Positions 46,370 through 55,961 of a stretch of DNA of 64,000 bases are shown here, in pieces. Numbering within the stretch: position 1 is the stretch's first letter; the number at the start of each line of letters is the position of its first letter. Source of the DNA: Leptospira noumeaensis (GTDB lineage: Bacteria; Spirochaetota; Leptospiria; Leptospirales; Leptospiraceae); the NCBI RefSeq assembly GCF_004770765.1, contig NZ_RQFK01000026.1:186001-250000 (forward strand), written 5' to 3'. Under the pieces are notes generated by a model that worked only from the letters and a program-made list of their open reading frames with translations, was not told where the DNA came from and searched no databases. The position numbers and the translations under genes were made by a program.

Positions 46370-47314
46370 TTATCTCTTTGGTATTTTTGGTGAGGAGAAG
46401 GGGCCACCGGAACTAGTCTTTTTTTCTTCTTGGATTTTTTTCTTTCGATAAACCATTTCATTTTCTGTAACACCAGAGAGGATAACAGTATTTTGTTCAT
46501 CTGAGTTCCCTATAGAAACAGCAGTTTCAACAAGTTCACCTTCTACTTTTTTTGTTACCTTTCCTCTACCACCAGTTCCCTTTACGAATTCGTTTGGGAT
46601 TAACAATACGTTCCTTTCTTCAGAAAGAATAAAGTCGATAGTGATTGACATTCCACTCCTTAGATATTCAGGAATTGTCTTTAATTCTAAATCCACATTG
46701 TACATGGTCACATTGTTTTCAGTTACCGCTTCATAACCAATATGAGATACTTTGGCTCTGATCGGAGAATTTGAATAAGAATCAACAATTACATTTGCAA
46801 ACTGACCAATTTTTATTTTGGATAAATCAGTTTCATCTACCTTTGCTTGTACCATCAAGTTATCAGAAAGAACATACAGGATATCTTGTTGTGTGACTGT
46901 TTGCCCTGGGCTAATGTTCGATGCAATCACCAAACCTCGCAAAGGTGAAATGACTGGTGTAGGTTTATAAAAATCTTCCCACTTCTTTAATTCGACTTCC
47001 CCTTTGGCTCTGGCTGCATCTAAAAGAGCGGCCCTTTCGGTCGAACTCATCCAAGCGATGATTTTACCACGGCCGACCTGTGTTCCTTCATTTACTAAAA
47101 TGGATTCCACACGACCAGCAATGGGGGGTTTGATTTCCAATCGATTTTTGGGAATAGCAGTTCCTGTTGCCCGAACGGTAACAATTAAATCACCGACAAA
47201 CACTTTCGAAGACTCTAATTTGGAGTTTGGTTTTGATTTCCCAAAACCAAATAAATAAAGCGCAATCGAAAGAACAATTACAGTGACTGCAATGAGTATC
47301 AGTTTAATCTTCAT
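46370..47314 (-). CDS. macA: MacA-type periplasmic adaptor
   Basis: A membrane-fusion protein of about 314 residues linking MacB to TolC. It has one N-terminal helix (about 5-22), then the biotinyl-lipoyl hairpin halves (PPIAGRVESILVNEGTQVGRGKIIAW and SPLRGLVIASNISPGQTVTQQDILYVLSD) and beta-barrel segments (VDETDLSKIKIGQFANVIVDSYS). The hairpin between lipoyl halves is short. I use the ATG at 47314; the overlap with tolC is then 11 bases. The Lys/Ser-rich tail ends in SSPKIPKR. Confidence 0.93.
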   Translation of the reverse strand: MKIKLILIAVTVIVLSIALYLFGFGKSKPNSKLESSKVFVGDLIVTVRATGTAIPKNRLEIKPPIAGRVESILVNEGTQVGRGKIIAWMSSTERAALLDAARAKGEVELKKWEDFYKPTPVISPLRGLVIASNISPGQTVTQQDILYVLSDNLMVQAKVDETDLSKIKIGQFANVIVDSYSNSPIRAKVSHIGYEAVTENNVTMYNVDLELKTIPEYLRSGMSITIDFILSEERNVLLIPNEFVKGTGGRGKVTKKVEGELVETAVSIGNSDEQNTVILSGVTENEMVYRKKKIQEEKKTSSGGPFSSPKIPKR

Positions 47315-48650
47315 CAAAACACTTTCCTAAGTTTCTTAAGTAAGTAGCTTCCGCCAAACCCAAATCTCTCTTACCAAGTAAAAGATTTTTTTCCCGGTTG
47401 ATTAAATCGTTTTCTATGATATCCCAATTTTCAAAACTGATGAGTCCATTCGAATATTGTGACCTAGCGATCATCGCACGAATCTCCGATGCCTTATAAA
47501 ACTCGGTTAATACAATTAATTGTTCCGATGCATTAATAAAATTGAGATGTGACTGTTCCAACGAAAAAGAAAGCGAATTTTTTTTAGAATCTCTTGTATG
47601 AATGGATTTTTCATATTCCGTTTTTGCAATCTTCACATTATAATAATCTCTACCACCATTAAACAAGGGATAGGTCAAATTCAAACCAAAACTATAATTT
47701 CTAGGTTTAGGCAACCAAACATCATCTTGTCTCGTAACTGTTGCACTTAAATTGAGCTCGGGATAAAACCCTGCTTCTGCCACACCAATATTTGCCTGTG
47801 CAGCCCTTACCTTGGATTGTTCGGCCATTACCGATGGATGTGATTCGAGTAAGGTTTCTTTTTCTTTATCCGAAAACTTCTTCTCCATTGTTGGTTCATA
47901 AAAAAAATCAGAGTGAATATTCACATCCAAACGATTAGCAATCACTCTTTCTACTTCGTTTAAATTACTTTCAAAAAGACGGAAAGCAGAAGAAACTTCA
48001 AACTCTGATTGTTTAACAAAGGACTCACTTAGCAAAAAACTTCCTTTATGTTCCCTACCTACTTCATAACGAAGTTTTACCAAATCACGGTTTTTGGCCC
48101 GTCTTTCTTTAATTTTTTCAGAAAGTTGGTGGAGTTCTTTCGCATACAACATTTGTGCATATCCCGACTTCAATTCAAAACAAATTTTCAAACGCGAATC
48201 ATGTAATGTTTGTTTTGCTGCTTGAAGCAAAGCTTCCGTTTTTTCGATCCCACTTTTGTCTTTAAATCCTGCAAAAAGATTTTGGTTTGTACTAAGACCA
48301 ACCGAATAACGATTAATTGCTGTAGGCCTTGATTCTCCTGTACTTGATTGTTGGTTGGTATTAGATCCCGCACTTGACCCATTAATCAAAGGATCATTGA
48401 CAGTCCCTGATCCACTAAAATTGGCAGAGGACTGTCTTGCCGAAGCCAAAACATTCACTGTAGGTAAATATCCTGCGTAACTTTTTTCATTTTCAAAAAA
48501 TGCTTTGTCATAGTCAGCTTTCGCAGATAAAAATTCTGGATTGGATTGTAATGCGGTCTGCCAAAGTTCTTTGAGTTGGATTGGTTTAGCAGCGAGCGAA
48601 CCCAAAAAAGAAATCAGAAAAACAGAAAATATAATTCTAATCAAATTCAC
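47304..48650 (-). CDS. TolC-family outer-membrane efflux protein
   Basis: A 448-residue outer-membrane channel. A signal peptide of about 20 residues (LGSLAA/KP) is followed by two copies of the OEP repeat: LKELWQTALQSNPEFLSAKADYDKAFFENEKSYAGYLPTVN-like heads at residue 25 and again near 270 (SHPSVMAEQSKVRAAQANIGVAEAGFYPELN). The pattern of long helices and short barrel strands (YSVGLSTNQNLF, YSFGLNLTYPLF) is typical. The start is GTG at 48650. It is first in the tolC-macA-macB-tetR operon. A 12-base palindrome AAACCTAAGTTT just upstream is a possible TetR site. Confidence 0.93.
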   Translation of the reverse strand: MNLIRIIFSVFLISFLGSLAAKPIQLKELWQTALQSNPEFLSAKADYDKAFFENEKSYAGYLPTVNVLASARQSSANFSGSGTVNDPLINGSSAGSNTNQQSSTGESRPTAINRYSVGLSTNQNLFAGFKDKSGIEKTEALLQAAKQTLHDSRLKICFELKSGYAQMLYAKELHQLSEKIKERRAKNRDLVKLRYEVGREHKGSFLLSESFVKQSEFEVSSAFRLFESNLNEVERVIANRLDVNIHSDFFYEPTMEKKFSDKEKETLLESHPSVMAEQSKVRAAQANIGVAEAGFYPELNLSATVTRQDDVWLPKPRNYSFGLNLTYPLFNGGRDYYNVKIAKTEYEKSIHTRDSKKNSLSFSLEQSHLNFINASEQLIVLTEFYKASEIRAMIARSQYSNGLISFENWDIIENDLINREKNLLLGKRDLGLAEATYLRNLGKCFDED

Positions 48651-48658
48651 TATATACT

Positions 48659-48670
48659 AAACCTAAGTTT
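48659..48670. promoter_or_regulatory. Palindrome upstream of efflux operon
   Basis: AAAC (48659-48662) and GTTT (48667-48670) flank CTAA, forming a short palindrome nine bases upstream of the tolC start. The operon ends in a tetR gene, so this is a candidate operator. The symmetry is short and could be chance in AT-rich DNA. Confidence 0.3.
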
Positions 48671-48710
48671 GATTGACAAAGTTCCCGAGATTACATTTTT
48701 TAATAAAAAA

Positions 48711-49646
48711 TTACCAACTTCCAGAACTTCCACCACCGCCAAAACTACCTCCGCCTCCACTAAAACCACCGGAACTCCCTCCACTACTTGACCATCCTCG
48801 ACTTCCTCCAGACCCACCAGAAGACCCACTGTATATTTTTTCTCTCATTCGTTTTCGTCCCTGTGGCGTTAGCAGGTGATATAGTTTATAAAGTCCTGTA
48901 CCTATTGCATAAATTAAAAATATGCTCGCTCCAACATTGGCCCCATGAATGGCTGTAGGAAACAAACTCCAAAAAGGAAAAAGAAAAAAATAGATAAACC
49001 AACCAAAGTAAGGTATGGTAGCGGCCGCATAAGTAAATATACTCAATACAAAGAAAACAAATATCGTTAAGACAACTCGCATCACAATAGGCATCTCTAA
49101 ATGAGCACCGGAAAGTTGTCCCAAGAAAGATAAAGGCCCCAAATGAGAAAAATCTTCAGCCGGTGGAACGGAATATTCACCTTCAATGACTGCAAGGATT
49201 GTATTCACTCCATTTTGGATTCCTGATTCAAAATTTCCTTTTTTAAAATAAGGTTTAATTTCTTTTTCTATGATATGGTGGCAAATAACATCCGTTAAAA
49301 TACCCTCCAAACCATAACCAACTTCAATACGCAACTTTCTGTCATCTAAGGCAATTAACAACAGAACCCCATTGTCATTTTTCTTTTGTCCCAGTTTCCA
49401 TGTTTCTGCAACGCGAAGGGAATAATTTTCTAACACTTCTCCCTCAAGTGAAGGAATCACATACACCGCAATCTGGTTGCTAGTTTTACTTTCATGATCC
49501 CGTAACTTTTTTTCTAAAGCGGCAACAAACCCGGGACTCAATGTCCATGTTTCGTCTGTCACACGAGCCTTAAGTCGAGGTACATCCCTGGCTAGAAGGG
49601 ATAAGGGGAAAATCAAAAGGAAAGAAAAAACCAATATCCTCTGCAT
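48711..49646 (-). CDS. TPM-domain membrane protein with Gly-rich tail
   Basis: About 311 residues. After a signal peptide (FPLSLLA/RDV) comes a TPM domain (residues about 20-160): WTLSPGFVAALEKKLRDHESKTSNQIAVYVIP, then DNGVLLLIALDDRKLRIEVGYGLEGILTD, which is diagnostic of the family linked to photosystem repair and to YgcG-like proteins. Two or three helices follow at about 180-250, and the end is a low-complexity Gly/Ser stretch. The family is thought to have acid phosphatase or membrane repair roles. The ATG at 49646 is chosen over TTG at 49670 because it gives a normal signal peptide. Confidence 0.88.
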   Translation of the reverse strand: MQRILVFSFLLIFPLSLLARDVPRLKARVTDETWTLSPGFVAALEKKLRDHESKTSNQIAVYVIPSLEGEVLENYSLRVAETWKLGQKKNDNGVLLLIALDDRKLRIEVGYGLEGILTDVICHHIIEKEIKPYFKKGNFESGIQNGVNTILAVIEGEYSVPPAEDFSHLGPLSFLGQLSGAHLEMPIVMRVVLTIFVFFVLSIFTYAAATIPYFGWFIYFFLFPFWSLFPTAIHGANVGASIFLIYAIGTGLYKLYHLLTPQGRKRMREKIYSGSSGGSGGSRGWSSSGGSSGGFSGGGGSFGGGGSSGSW

Positions 49647-49694
49647 AAATGGATATTGGTTTGAAAACAATAGGTTACAAGAATTTTTTGGTAA

Positions 49695-51305
49695 CTACTT
49701 GTGGATTCGAGTTGCTCCGTAATAAGCAGAGATAGGTTTTAAGTCCTCAAATCCTATCAAATTTACCTGCCCACCTCTCGATTCATAGTCTCGTTTGAAA
49801 CTTTGTAAAAACTCGATGGCCGAAAATCCGATCATTTTTACGTTCTGATCAAATTTAAGATCCACTCGTTCACCAGGAGCAATTTTTCTAAATAACAATT
49901 TCAATGAAATCATATTGGAAAACAACAGAGCCTGTCTGACATATAATTCATGTACTTTGTTTTCAGATTTAATCGTAATATCGGCCACAAAAATATAACG
50001 AAGAGGAACACCAAAATAAATCTGAATCAAAATTGCTGTGATAATCCCACAAAGAACGCCAACTAACAAATCTTCTACGATTGTTAGAATGACTGTTACA
50101 ATAAAAATTACAATTTGATCCCATCCTTTTTCATATGTTTCTTTAAAAACATGAGGAGAGGCCAAACGAACACCTACCATAATCAAAATCCCGGCAAGTG
50201 ACGCGAGAGGAATTCGATGGATAAGACCTGGCAGAAGTAAAATGAAAAAAAGTAAAAATAGGCCATGGAAAAAATTGGAAAATCTTGTTTTTGCCCCATT
50301 TTCAATATTGGCAGAAGACCTAACCACCTCTGAAATGATTGGTAATCCACCGATCCAACCCAAAAAGAAATTACCAGCACCTTTTGCTACGAGTTCACGA
50401 TCCATATTCGATTTACGGCGATAAGGATCAGTATTATCTACTGCCGTAGCAGTTAACAATGATTCAATGCTAGCAATGAGAGCAATAGTAACGACCATTA
50501 CCCAAAAAATCCCATCTTTCCATCTAGAAAAATCGGGAAATGTGATTCCATCGTAAATATGATCAGGAAGGTTTACTAATTTTTCGGGACCAATTTTATA
50601 AGTTTGATCAAGAAGTGTATAGGAATGTTCATCTGCCAAATCAAATACAATACCCAGAACGATTCCAACTAACACAGCTACAAGTGGTGCCGGTAATTTT
50701 TTGAGTAGTGGGTTTTTGATTTTTGCTAAAATGGCTATGATCAAAATGGCAGAAATACCAATGATAGCAACTTCTGGATTCACAAGAGATAAACTAAAGG
50801 GAATTTCCATTAACAAACCACCAATGGTTTTGGATTTAGGAGTAATTCCAAGAGCTACATAAAACTGTTTGGAAATGATAATGATTCCGATCGCGGCCAT
50901 CATACCGTGAACCACTGAAATTGGGAAATAAACAGTTAAATTTCCAGCTTTCACTAGTCCCAAAACCACTTGGATGGCACCGGCAATCACAATGGCAGCT
51001 AATGTTAATTCAAAACCAAGTTTTGGATCTCCACCACCTAAAACCATAATGGAGTTGAGCACAACAGCAATTAGACCTGCTGCGGGACCGTTGATGGTAA
51101 GGTGCGAACCACTGAGTAGAGAGACTATAATCCCACCCACAATTCCTGAAAAAATCCCTGCCATCGGTGGAGCCCCCGATGCAAGTGAGATACCCAAACA
51201 CAAAGGTAACGCTATCAGAAACACAATAAAACCGGACAAAATGTCCGATCGCCAATTTTCCTTTAATCCGGGTAACCAATCTTTTATATTGTCTTTGCTG
51301 TTCAT
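49695..51305 (-). CDS. SulP-family anion (probably bicarbonate) transporter
   Basis: A 536-residue inner-membrane transporter. The SulP signature is clear: WRSDILSGFIVFLIALPLCLGISLASGAPPMAGIFSGI, followed by SGSHLTINGPAAGLIAVV. Around 11-14 helices cover residues 20-430, and a shortened STAS-like domain ends the protein (VDLKFDQNVKMIGFSAIEFLQ). Bacterial members carry sulfate, bicarbonate or dicarboxylates. The SbtA bicarbonate permease 1.7 kb away makes bicarbonate the better guess. The ATG follows AGAGAGGA. Confidence 0.92.
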   Translation of the reverse strand: MNSKDNIKDWLPGLKENWRSDILSGFIVFLIALPLCLGISLASGAPPMAGIFSGIVGGIIVSLLSGSHLTINGPAAGLIAVVLNSIMVLGGGDPKLGFELTLAAIVIAGAIQVVLGLVKAGNLTVYFPISVVHGMMAAIGIIIISKQFYVALGITPKSKTIGGLLMEIPFSLSLVNPEVAIIGISAILIIAILAKIKNPLLKKLPAPLVAVLVGIVLGIVFDLADEHSYTLLDQTYKIGPEKLVNLPDHIYDGITFPDFSRWKDGIFWVMVVTIALIASIESLLTATAVDNTDPYRRKSNMDRELVAKGAGNFFLGWIGGLPIISEVVRSSANIENGAKTRFSNFFHGLFLLFFILLLPGLIHRIPLASLAGILIMVGVRLASPHVFKETYEKGWDQIVIFIVTVILTIVEDLLVGVLCGIITAILIQIYFGVPLRYIFVADITIKSENKVHELYVRQALLFSNMISLKLLFRKIAPGERVDLKFDQNVKMIGFSAIEFLQSFKRDYESRGGQVNLIGFEDLKPISAYYGATRIHK

Positions 51306-51343
51306 AGGGAACGTCCTCTCTCTCTAATTAACTAATTGTATAT

Positions 51344-52897
51344 CTATATGTTTTTATTTTTCCGAAATTGGTTTGGGTTGACTCCAGACTGTTTTTTGAA
51401 CTCCAGATAAAACGCCGATCTGGATCCAAATCCTGAAAGTTTTCCCACCTCAGCTACATTCAGTTCTGGTCTTCCATTGAGTATGGCCATCGCTTCTTTG
51501 ATTCTATATTGGTTTAACAGACTTGGAAAATTGAAGTTGTATTCAGAATTAATCAGCTCACTTAACTGATGATAGGAGAGTCCCATTTTTGAAGCGATCA
51601 TCTCCTCGTTACAGTTGGGATCCAAAAATATTTTTTCAGAAGCTAACAGAGATTCTAATTTATTTCTAAATTCTGCTTTATCTAACTTTAAGGAAAGAGA
51701 TCGGTATCTGGTTTTTGATTTATCTCTTTTTTCATAATTTCGTAAAAACAAAAAGGAACCTGCTGTTAAAAAGGGAAGATAAAACACTGCCGCATAAATA
51801 AAGAAAGGTTGGTAGGGATAAAAATCAAAATGGAACAATGTCTTTAAGAAGACGGAAAAAAGGAAAAAGAACCAACCAAATACATAGGGCCGAACATCAC
51901 TTTCTTCTTTTGATAACAAAGTATGATGAGTTTTGAATAAATAATAAGCAGCGGTTCCAAATATAGATAGAACTAGAAAAATTCTAAACTCATACACTCT
52001 TGGATACAGAGGAACTAACAAATAAAGAAAACCTGCAAATCCAGAAACCCAAAACCCCGGGTGGTTCGAAAAACGATTTCCTAGAAACCGATCGAAAGAT
52101 TTTAAATAAAGAAAAAATATAAAATGGTTAATAGATAAAAAGATATAATATGAATGTCTGACTAAGTCATTGGAATTTCCAAATATAGAAACAATCTCTT
52201 TACCGTGCACAGAGTACACAAGGAGGAAAAACATTAGAAAATGCACTAAAATCGAAATGTAGATGCCTTCTTTTGATTTTAAATATTCAGAGATGGCCCA
52301 CCCAAAAGAAACAATTCCCATCATCGTAAAAAACAAAAATGTTAAAAAACGAAACAATACAATCGAGCGATAACTGGATTCTGATACAGTACGAATTGGG
52401 AAATTTAGATCTTCATTGGAAACTAAATAGATATAAAAATAACGACTTTCGTTAGCTTTCAGTGTCACGTTGAAATGTGGAAAAGGAGAAAGTACCTCCA
52501 TCCAATCTTCCCAAACATATCCGCTATAAGAAGTGGTGACCTGCCCATCACCCCCTTCCGAACAAAGTTCGACAAAAGGGATATTGATCCATTGGATCAG
52601 AATGCTAAAATAGATTTCTACCGGTGTTTCGTTTTTGATCTCAACACGAACCCATTGTCCCCCGAGTTCTCGTTTTCCTCGTAAGGAATCAGCACTGAGA
52701 TTGTCCATCCAGACAAAATCCCGCAATGATTGAATGGATTCATGGTTACAGGTTTTGGGAATTTCTGTCTTGTGGGGTACTAAAAATTGGACATTCCGAC
52801 TGATGTTCCGGCCGTAGAAACTTTCAGGTTTCCAAAGACACCCCCCCGAACCAGCAACGATTGCCAATAGGAGCATGATTTTGGCCATTTGTTTCAT
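51344..52897 (-). CDS. 7TM membrane-bound AraC-type regulator
   Basis: An unusual one-component regulator of about 517 residues. It begins with a signal that ends in GSGGC, so the extracytoplasmic end may be lipidated. A beta-rich sensor follows (about 20-170), then seven membrane helices (about 185-380; for example SIVLFRFLTFLFFTMMGIVSF, GIYISILVHFLMFFLL) and, after a basic linker, a C-terminal AraC helix-turn-helix domain (IASKMGLSYHQLSELINSEYNFNF, VAEVGKLSGFGSRSAFYLEFKKQSGVNPNQF). It lies between the SulP gene and the divergent sbtA gene. The ATG at 52897 is the best start but lacks a strong ribosome site. Confidence 0.85.
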   Translation of the reverse strand: MKQMAKIMLLLAIVAGSGGCLWKPESFYGRNISRNVQFLVPHKTEIPKTCNHESIQSLRDFVWMDNLSADSLRGKRELGGQWVRVEIKNETPVEIYFSILIQWINIPFVELCSEGGDGQVTTSYSGYVWEDWMEVLSPFPHFNVTLKANESRYFYIYLVSNEDLNFPIRTVSESSYRSIVLFRFLTFLFFTMMGIVSFGWAISEYLKSKEGIYISILVHFLMFFLLVYSVHGKEIVSIFGNSNDLVRHSYYIFLSINHFIFFLYLKSFDRFLGNRFSNHPGFWVSGFAGFLYLLVPLYPRVYEFRIFLVLSIFGTAAYYLFKTHHTLLSKEESDVRPYVFGWFFFLFSVFLKTLFHFDFYPYQPFFIYAAVFYLPFLTAGSFLFLRNYEKRDKSKTRYRSLSLKLDKAEFRNKLESLLASEKIFLDPNCNEEMIASKMGLSYHQLSELINSEYNFNFPSLLNQYRIKEAMAILNGRPELNVAEVGKLSGFGSRSAFYLEFKKQSGVNPNQFRKNKNI

Positions 52898-53041
52898 CGG
52901 AAACACCAGTCTTTGCAAATTCAGCAACTACGAAAGCGAATTCGAATTTTGATGGAATTGGAAATCCATTATTTTTTGTCCAATTTTATGATATTGGACA
53001 AAAAAGGTGTCTAAAATGATGACAAGTATAGGGGGGAAATT

Positions 53042-54028
53042 ATGGATTTCCACGCAGCACTCAACAATATTCTCAACCCACCGGTGCTCTTTTTCTTTTT
53101 AGGAATGGGTGTCGTTTTCTTCAAATCAGACTTAAGGATTACAGAGGGAGTATCTAAATTTCTATCTTTGTATCTTTTGTTCTCTATCGGATTCAAAGGA
53201 GGACATGAACTTTTCAAATCTCCTTTTGCCGAAGAACATTTACTCACACTCATTGCTTGTATGTTTATGGCATGTTTTGTTCCGATTTACTCTTACTTTA
53301 TATTTAGAGCTAAACTCGATCATGCGAATTCTGCAGCACTTGCAGGAAGTTTTGGATCCATTAGTGCTGTGACCTTCGTAACAGCGGGAGCATTTTTACA
53401 TAGTTATGGATATGAATACCAAGGATTCATCGTTGCAGGAATGGCACTTATGGAATCACCTGCCATTGTTCTTGCTGTGATCATTGATCGATTGGGTAAA
53501 AAGAAAAGTAACGGAAACCAAAATGAAAAAATCAAATGGGGCCATTTGCTTCACGAAGCTTTTTTTAGCTCTTCCGTATATATTCTGATTGGAGCCTTGA
53601 TTGTTGGTTATCTTTCAGGTGAGTCTGGATGGAATACAACCAAACCATTTACAGAAGATATTTTCAAAGGTCTACTTACATTCTTCTTGTTAGATAAAGG
53701 AATCGATGCGGCAAAACAAATGAAGGAAATGAAAAAAGTAGGTTTTTTCCTCATTGGATCTGCCCTCGTGATTATGATCATCAACGTAGTCATCTCCATC
53801 CTACTGACTAAAATCATCCAGATGCCAATTGGAGATGCACTAATGTTTGTTGTACTCTGTGCTTCGGCTTCTTACATCGCAGTCCCTGCTGCCATGAAAG
53901 ATTCCATTCCAGAAGCAAACCCTAGTATCTATTTAACGGTTGCATTATCGATTGTTTTTCCAATCAATATAATCATTGGAATTCCATTATACTTTTATAT
54001 TCTTAAAGTAATTGCAGGAACCGTTTAA
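53042..54028 (+). CDS. sbtA: SbtA-type sodium-dependent bicarbonate permease
   Basis: A 328-residue membrane protein of about ten helices. The start, FHAALNNILNPPVLFFFLGMGVVFFKSDLRI, followed by FLSLYLLFSIGFKGGHEL, is diagnostic of the SbtA family known from cyanobacteria, which couples bicarbonate uptake to Na+. GSFGSISAVTFVTAGAF and CASASYIAVPAAMKDSIPEANPSIY are also conserved. A very strong ribosome site (AGGGGGGAAA) precedes the ATG. No SbtB-like PII gene is adjacent. It is divergent from the membrane-bound AraC regulator and followed by a porin gene 35 bases on. Confidence 0.93.
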   Translation: MDFHAALNNILNPPVLFFFLGMGVVFFKSDLRITEGVSKFLSLYLLFSIGFKGGHELFKSPFAEEHLLTLIACMFMACFVPIYSYFIFRAKLDHANSAALAGSFGSISAVTFVTAGAFLHSYGYEYQGFIVAGMALMESPAIVLAVIIDRLGKKKSNGNQNEKIKWGHLLHEAFFSSSVYILIGALIVGYLSGESGWNTTKPFTEDIFKGLLTFFLLDKGIDAAKQMKEMKKVGFFLIGSALVIMIINVVISILLTKIIQMPIGDALMFVVLCASASYIAVPAAMKDSIPEANPSIYLTVALSIVFPINIIIGIPLYFYILKVIAGTV

Positions 54029-54062
54029 GTTAAAAATTTTAAATCAGAAAAGGGGATACATC

Positions 54063-55901
54063 ATGTTTAATTCAAAAGGTTATTTCTATTTTCTATTGTT
54101 AGCGGTATTTTTACCGCTAACAATTACAATGGCAGAACCAACGGAAACACCGAATCCGCAAGGAACAACAGAGGTAATCAAACCCTATGTTTCAACAATG
54201 AAGGAAAAGGGAATTGATCCCGAATTCAACCGTCACATGTTTGTGGAACCTGAGTTATCTAAACACTCAGCAAACTCTAGCCAATTTTGGTTAAATGATG
54301 TATTACGTTTTGGATTGTACTTACGACCAAGGCAAGAATCCAGATACAATATGGATTTTAATGCATCCGATAAAGGTTATATAGATAGAACAGTTCAAAC
54401 TTCCTCCATTTATTTTATTTTTGATCCCAGTCCTTATGTACAAGCAAAAGTAACATTGCAAGATGCACGTGTTTGGGGAGGAGAATCACCAGCATCCTCA
54501 GGCGACATACGAGCCAATTTTTTTAACAATACAGCAGATATTTATTCTAAAAACCAAACCAACGCAGTTTCCCAAAACCAAACCGGGATTCGGGAAGCAT
54601 TTTTAACCTTAAACCAACTCCCCCTCCATTCCAAATTACAAATTGGACGACAAATTTGGGCTTACGGCGACCAACGAATGATAGGTGGTGGTAACTGGAC
54701 AGTGAACGGATTATCCTTTGATGGGGCAAGGCTCATGTTCAATTACGATAATTTTAAAATTCACTTTTTAATGGCAAGGCCCTATTGGACACAAAGTGGA
54801 ACAAACGGTGTAGTGTCCTCTAACGATCCAAAATTAAATTCGGCTGCTACGGGAACCGATACAACACTACTCGGAACATACAATAGTTTTACGATTCCTG
54901 ATTGGGTTACCTTGGATCTTTATAGTTTGGGAGTGGTTCGAAAATGGAAAAAAAATCCCATGAATCCCGTCACTGGACTTCCCGAGGCCTCAGTGGATGA
55001 CCCACAAGCCATGAACCGAAGTAGACAAAACCAAAACTTACTCACTACGGGTTTTCGTCTTACAAACAGAACCAAAGGAAATTTTTTACCCGAAGGAAAG
55101 TCTTGGGATTTTACATGGGAATCAGCATTCCAATCAGGAACTAGCGGTAGACGAATCCAAGACCCTTATTTAAAAGAATACCTTCCGAACGAATATGATA
55201 ACTCAAAAACACAAAGAGAAAAATATACAGGACAAATGCATGTTTTTCAAACTGGTTACACTTTCTTCAAAAAACTAAGATTAGGTGGTCAGGTTTTGTA
55301 TGCATCTGGAGATAAAAATAGAGCCGATGCTTCTGTTTCCACATTCCAGACCCTTGCCAATCCTAGATTTGGAGTCATTCCTTACTTCAATAGTGTGGCC
55401 GGAATTTCAGAAAATATCAATGCTCAAAACTTATATTCCAAATCTGTGAGTATCAGTTATAAAACAGATTCATGGGGAGAGTTCCAAGTTACCTACTTCC
55501 AAAACGATAAAGCTGAAAAACAAGATGCATGGTATGCTATCAGTGGAGCGGCAAATTCAACCAGTTCCTTAGGTGAAAAAAATCCATATCCTGTTTCTGC
55601 TGACAAAGGTAGCACGGAAAATTATTCTAATAATTCTTATTCATCACCATATGCACTTGGAAAACGAATTTATACAGAAGTAGATTTAACTTGGCATGGG
55701 CAAATCAACGACTTTGTTTCTTTGTGGATGGGATTTGGATATTTGGATGCAGGAGACTCGGTACGCAACTATCGAAATAGCAAAATCCAATACAATTCCA
55801 CAACCCAATCCTTTGAATGGAACCAAAACTACTTACAAGGCAAAAACCAACTGGCAAAGGATGCTTATATGGCCTATGCCCAAATCAACGCTGCTTTTTA
55901 A
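54063..55901 (+). CDS. Alginate-export-family outer-membrane porin
   Basis: About 612 residues from the ATG at 54063, behind AAAAGGGG. A signal peptide (LPLTITMA/EPT) is followed by a short linker and a beta-barrel of the alginate_exp type: FGLYLRPRQESRYNMDF, YVQAKVTLQDARVWGGE, SKLQIGRQIWAYGDQRMIGGGNWTVNGLSFDGARL. The chain ends in Phe. The LGRQ/GNWTVNG region is the family hallmark. Its position after sbtA suggests that it is an anion-permitting pore serving the same uptake route. An upstream in-frame start at 54012 would overlap sbtA and is rejected. Confidence 0.9.
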   Translation: MFNSKGYFYFLLLAVFLPLTITMAEPTETPNPQGTTEVIKPYVSTMKEKGIDPEFNRHMFVEPELSKHSANSSQFWLNDVLRFGLYLRPRQESRYNMDFNASDKGYIDRTVQTSSIYFIFDPSPYVQAKVTLQDARVWGGESPASSGDIRANFFNNTADIYSKNQTNAVSQNQTGIREAFLTLNQLPLHSKLQIGRQIWAYGDQRMIGGGNWTVNGLSFDGARLMFNYDNFKIHFLMARPYWTQSGTNGVVSSNDPKLNSAATGTDTTLLGTYNSFTIPDWVTLDLYSLGVVRKWKKNPMNPVTGLPEASVDDPQAMNRSRQNQNLLTTGFRLTNRTKGNFLPEGKSWDFTWESAFQSGTSGRRIQDPYLKEYLPNEYDNSKTQREKYTGQMHVFQTGYTFFKKLRLGGQVLYASGDKNRADASVSTFQTLANPRFGVIPYFNSVAGISENINAQNLYSKSVSISYKTDSWGEFQVTYFQNDKAEKQDAWYAISGAANSTSSLGEKNPYPVSADKGSTENYSNNSYSSPYALGKRIYTEVDLTWHGQINDFVSLWMGFGYLDAGDSVRNYRNSKIQYNSTTQSFEWNQNYLQGKNQLAKDAYMAYAQINAAF

Positions 55902-55961
55902 GAAAAACGTTCGATTTTTGTATGGATTTGAATAATGTGGAGGCCAGACTGATTCAAATCC

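Noticed and set aside
48651..48679. Promoter-like TTGTCA/TATATA (17-bp spacing) upstream of tolC
   Set aside because: The -10 box abuts the GTG start codon, so transcription would begin inside the coding sequence. It is not counted as a promoter, although the palindrome within it is listed as a possible operator.
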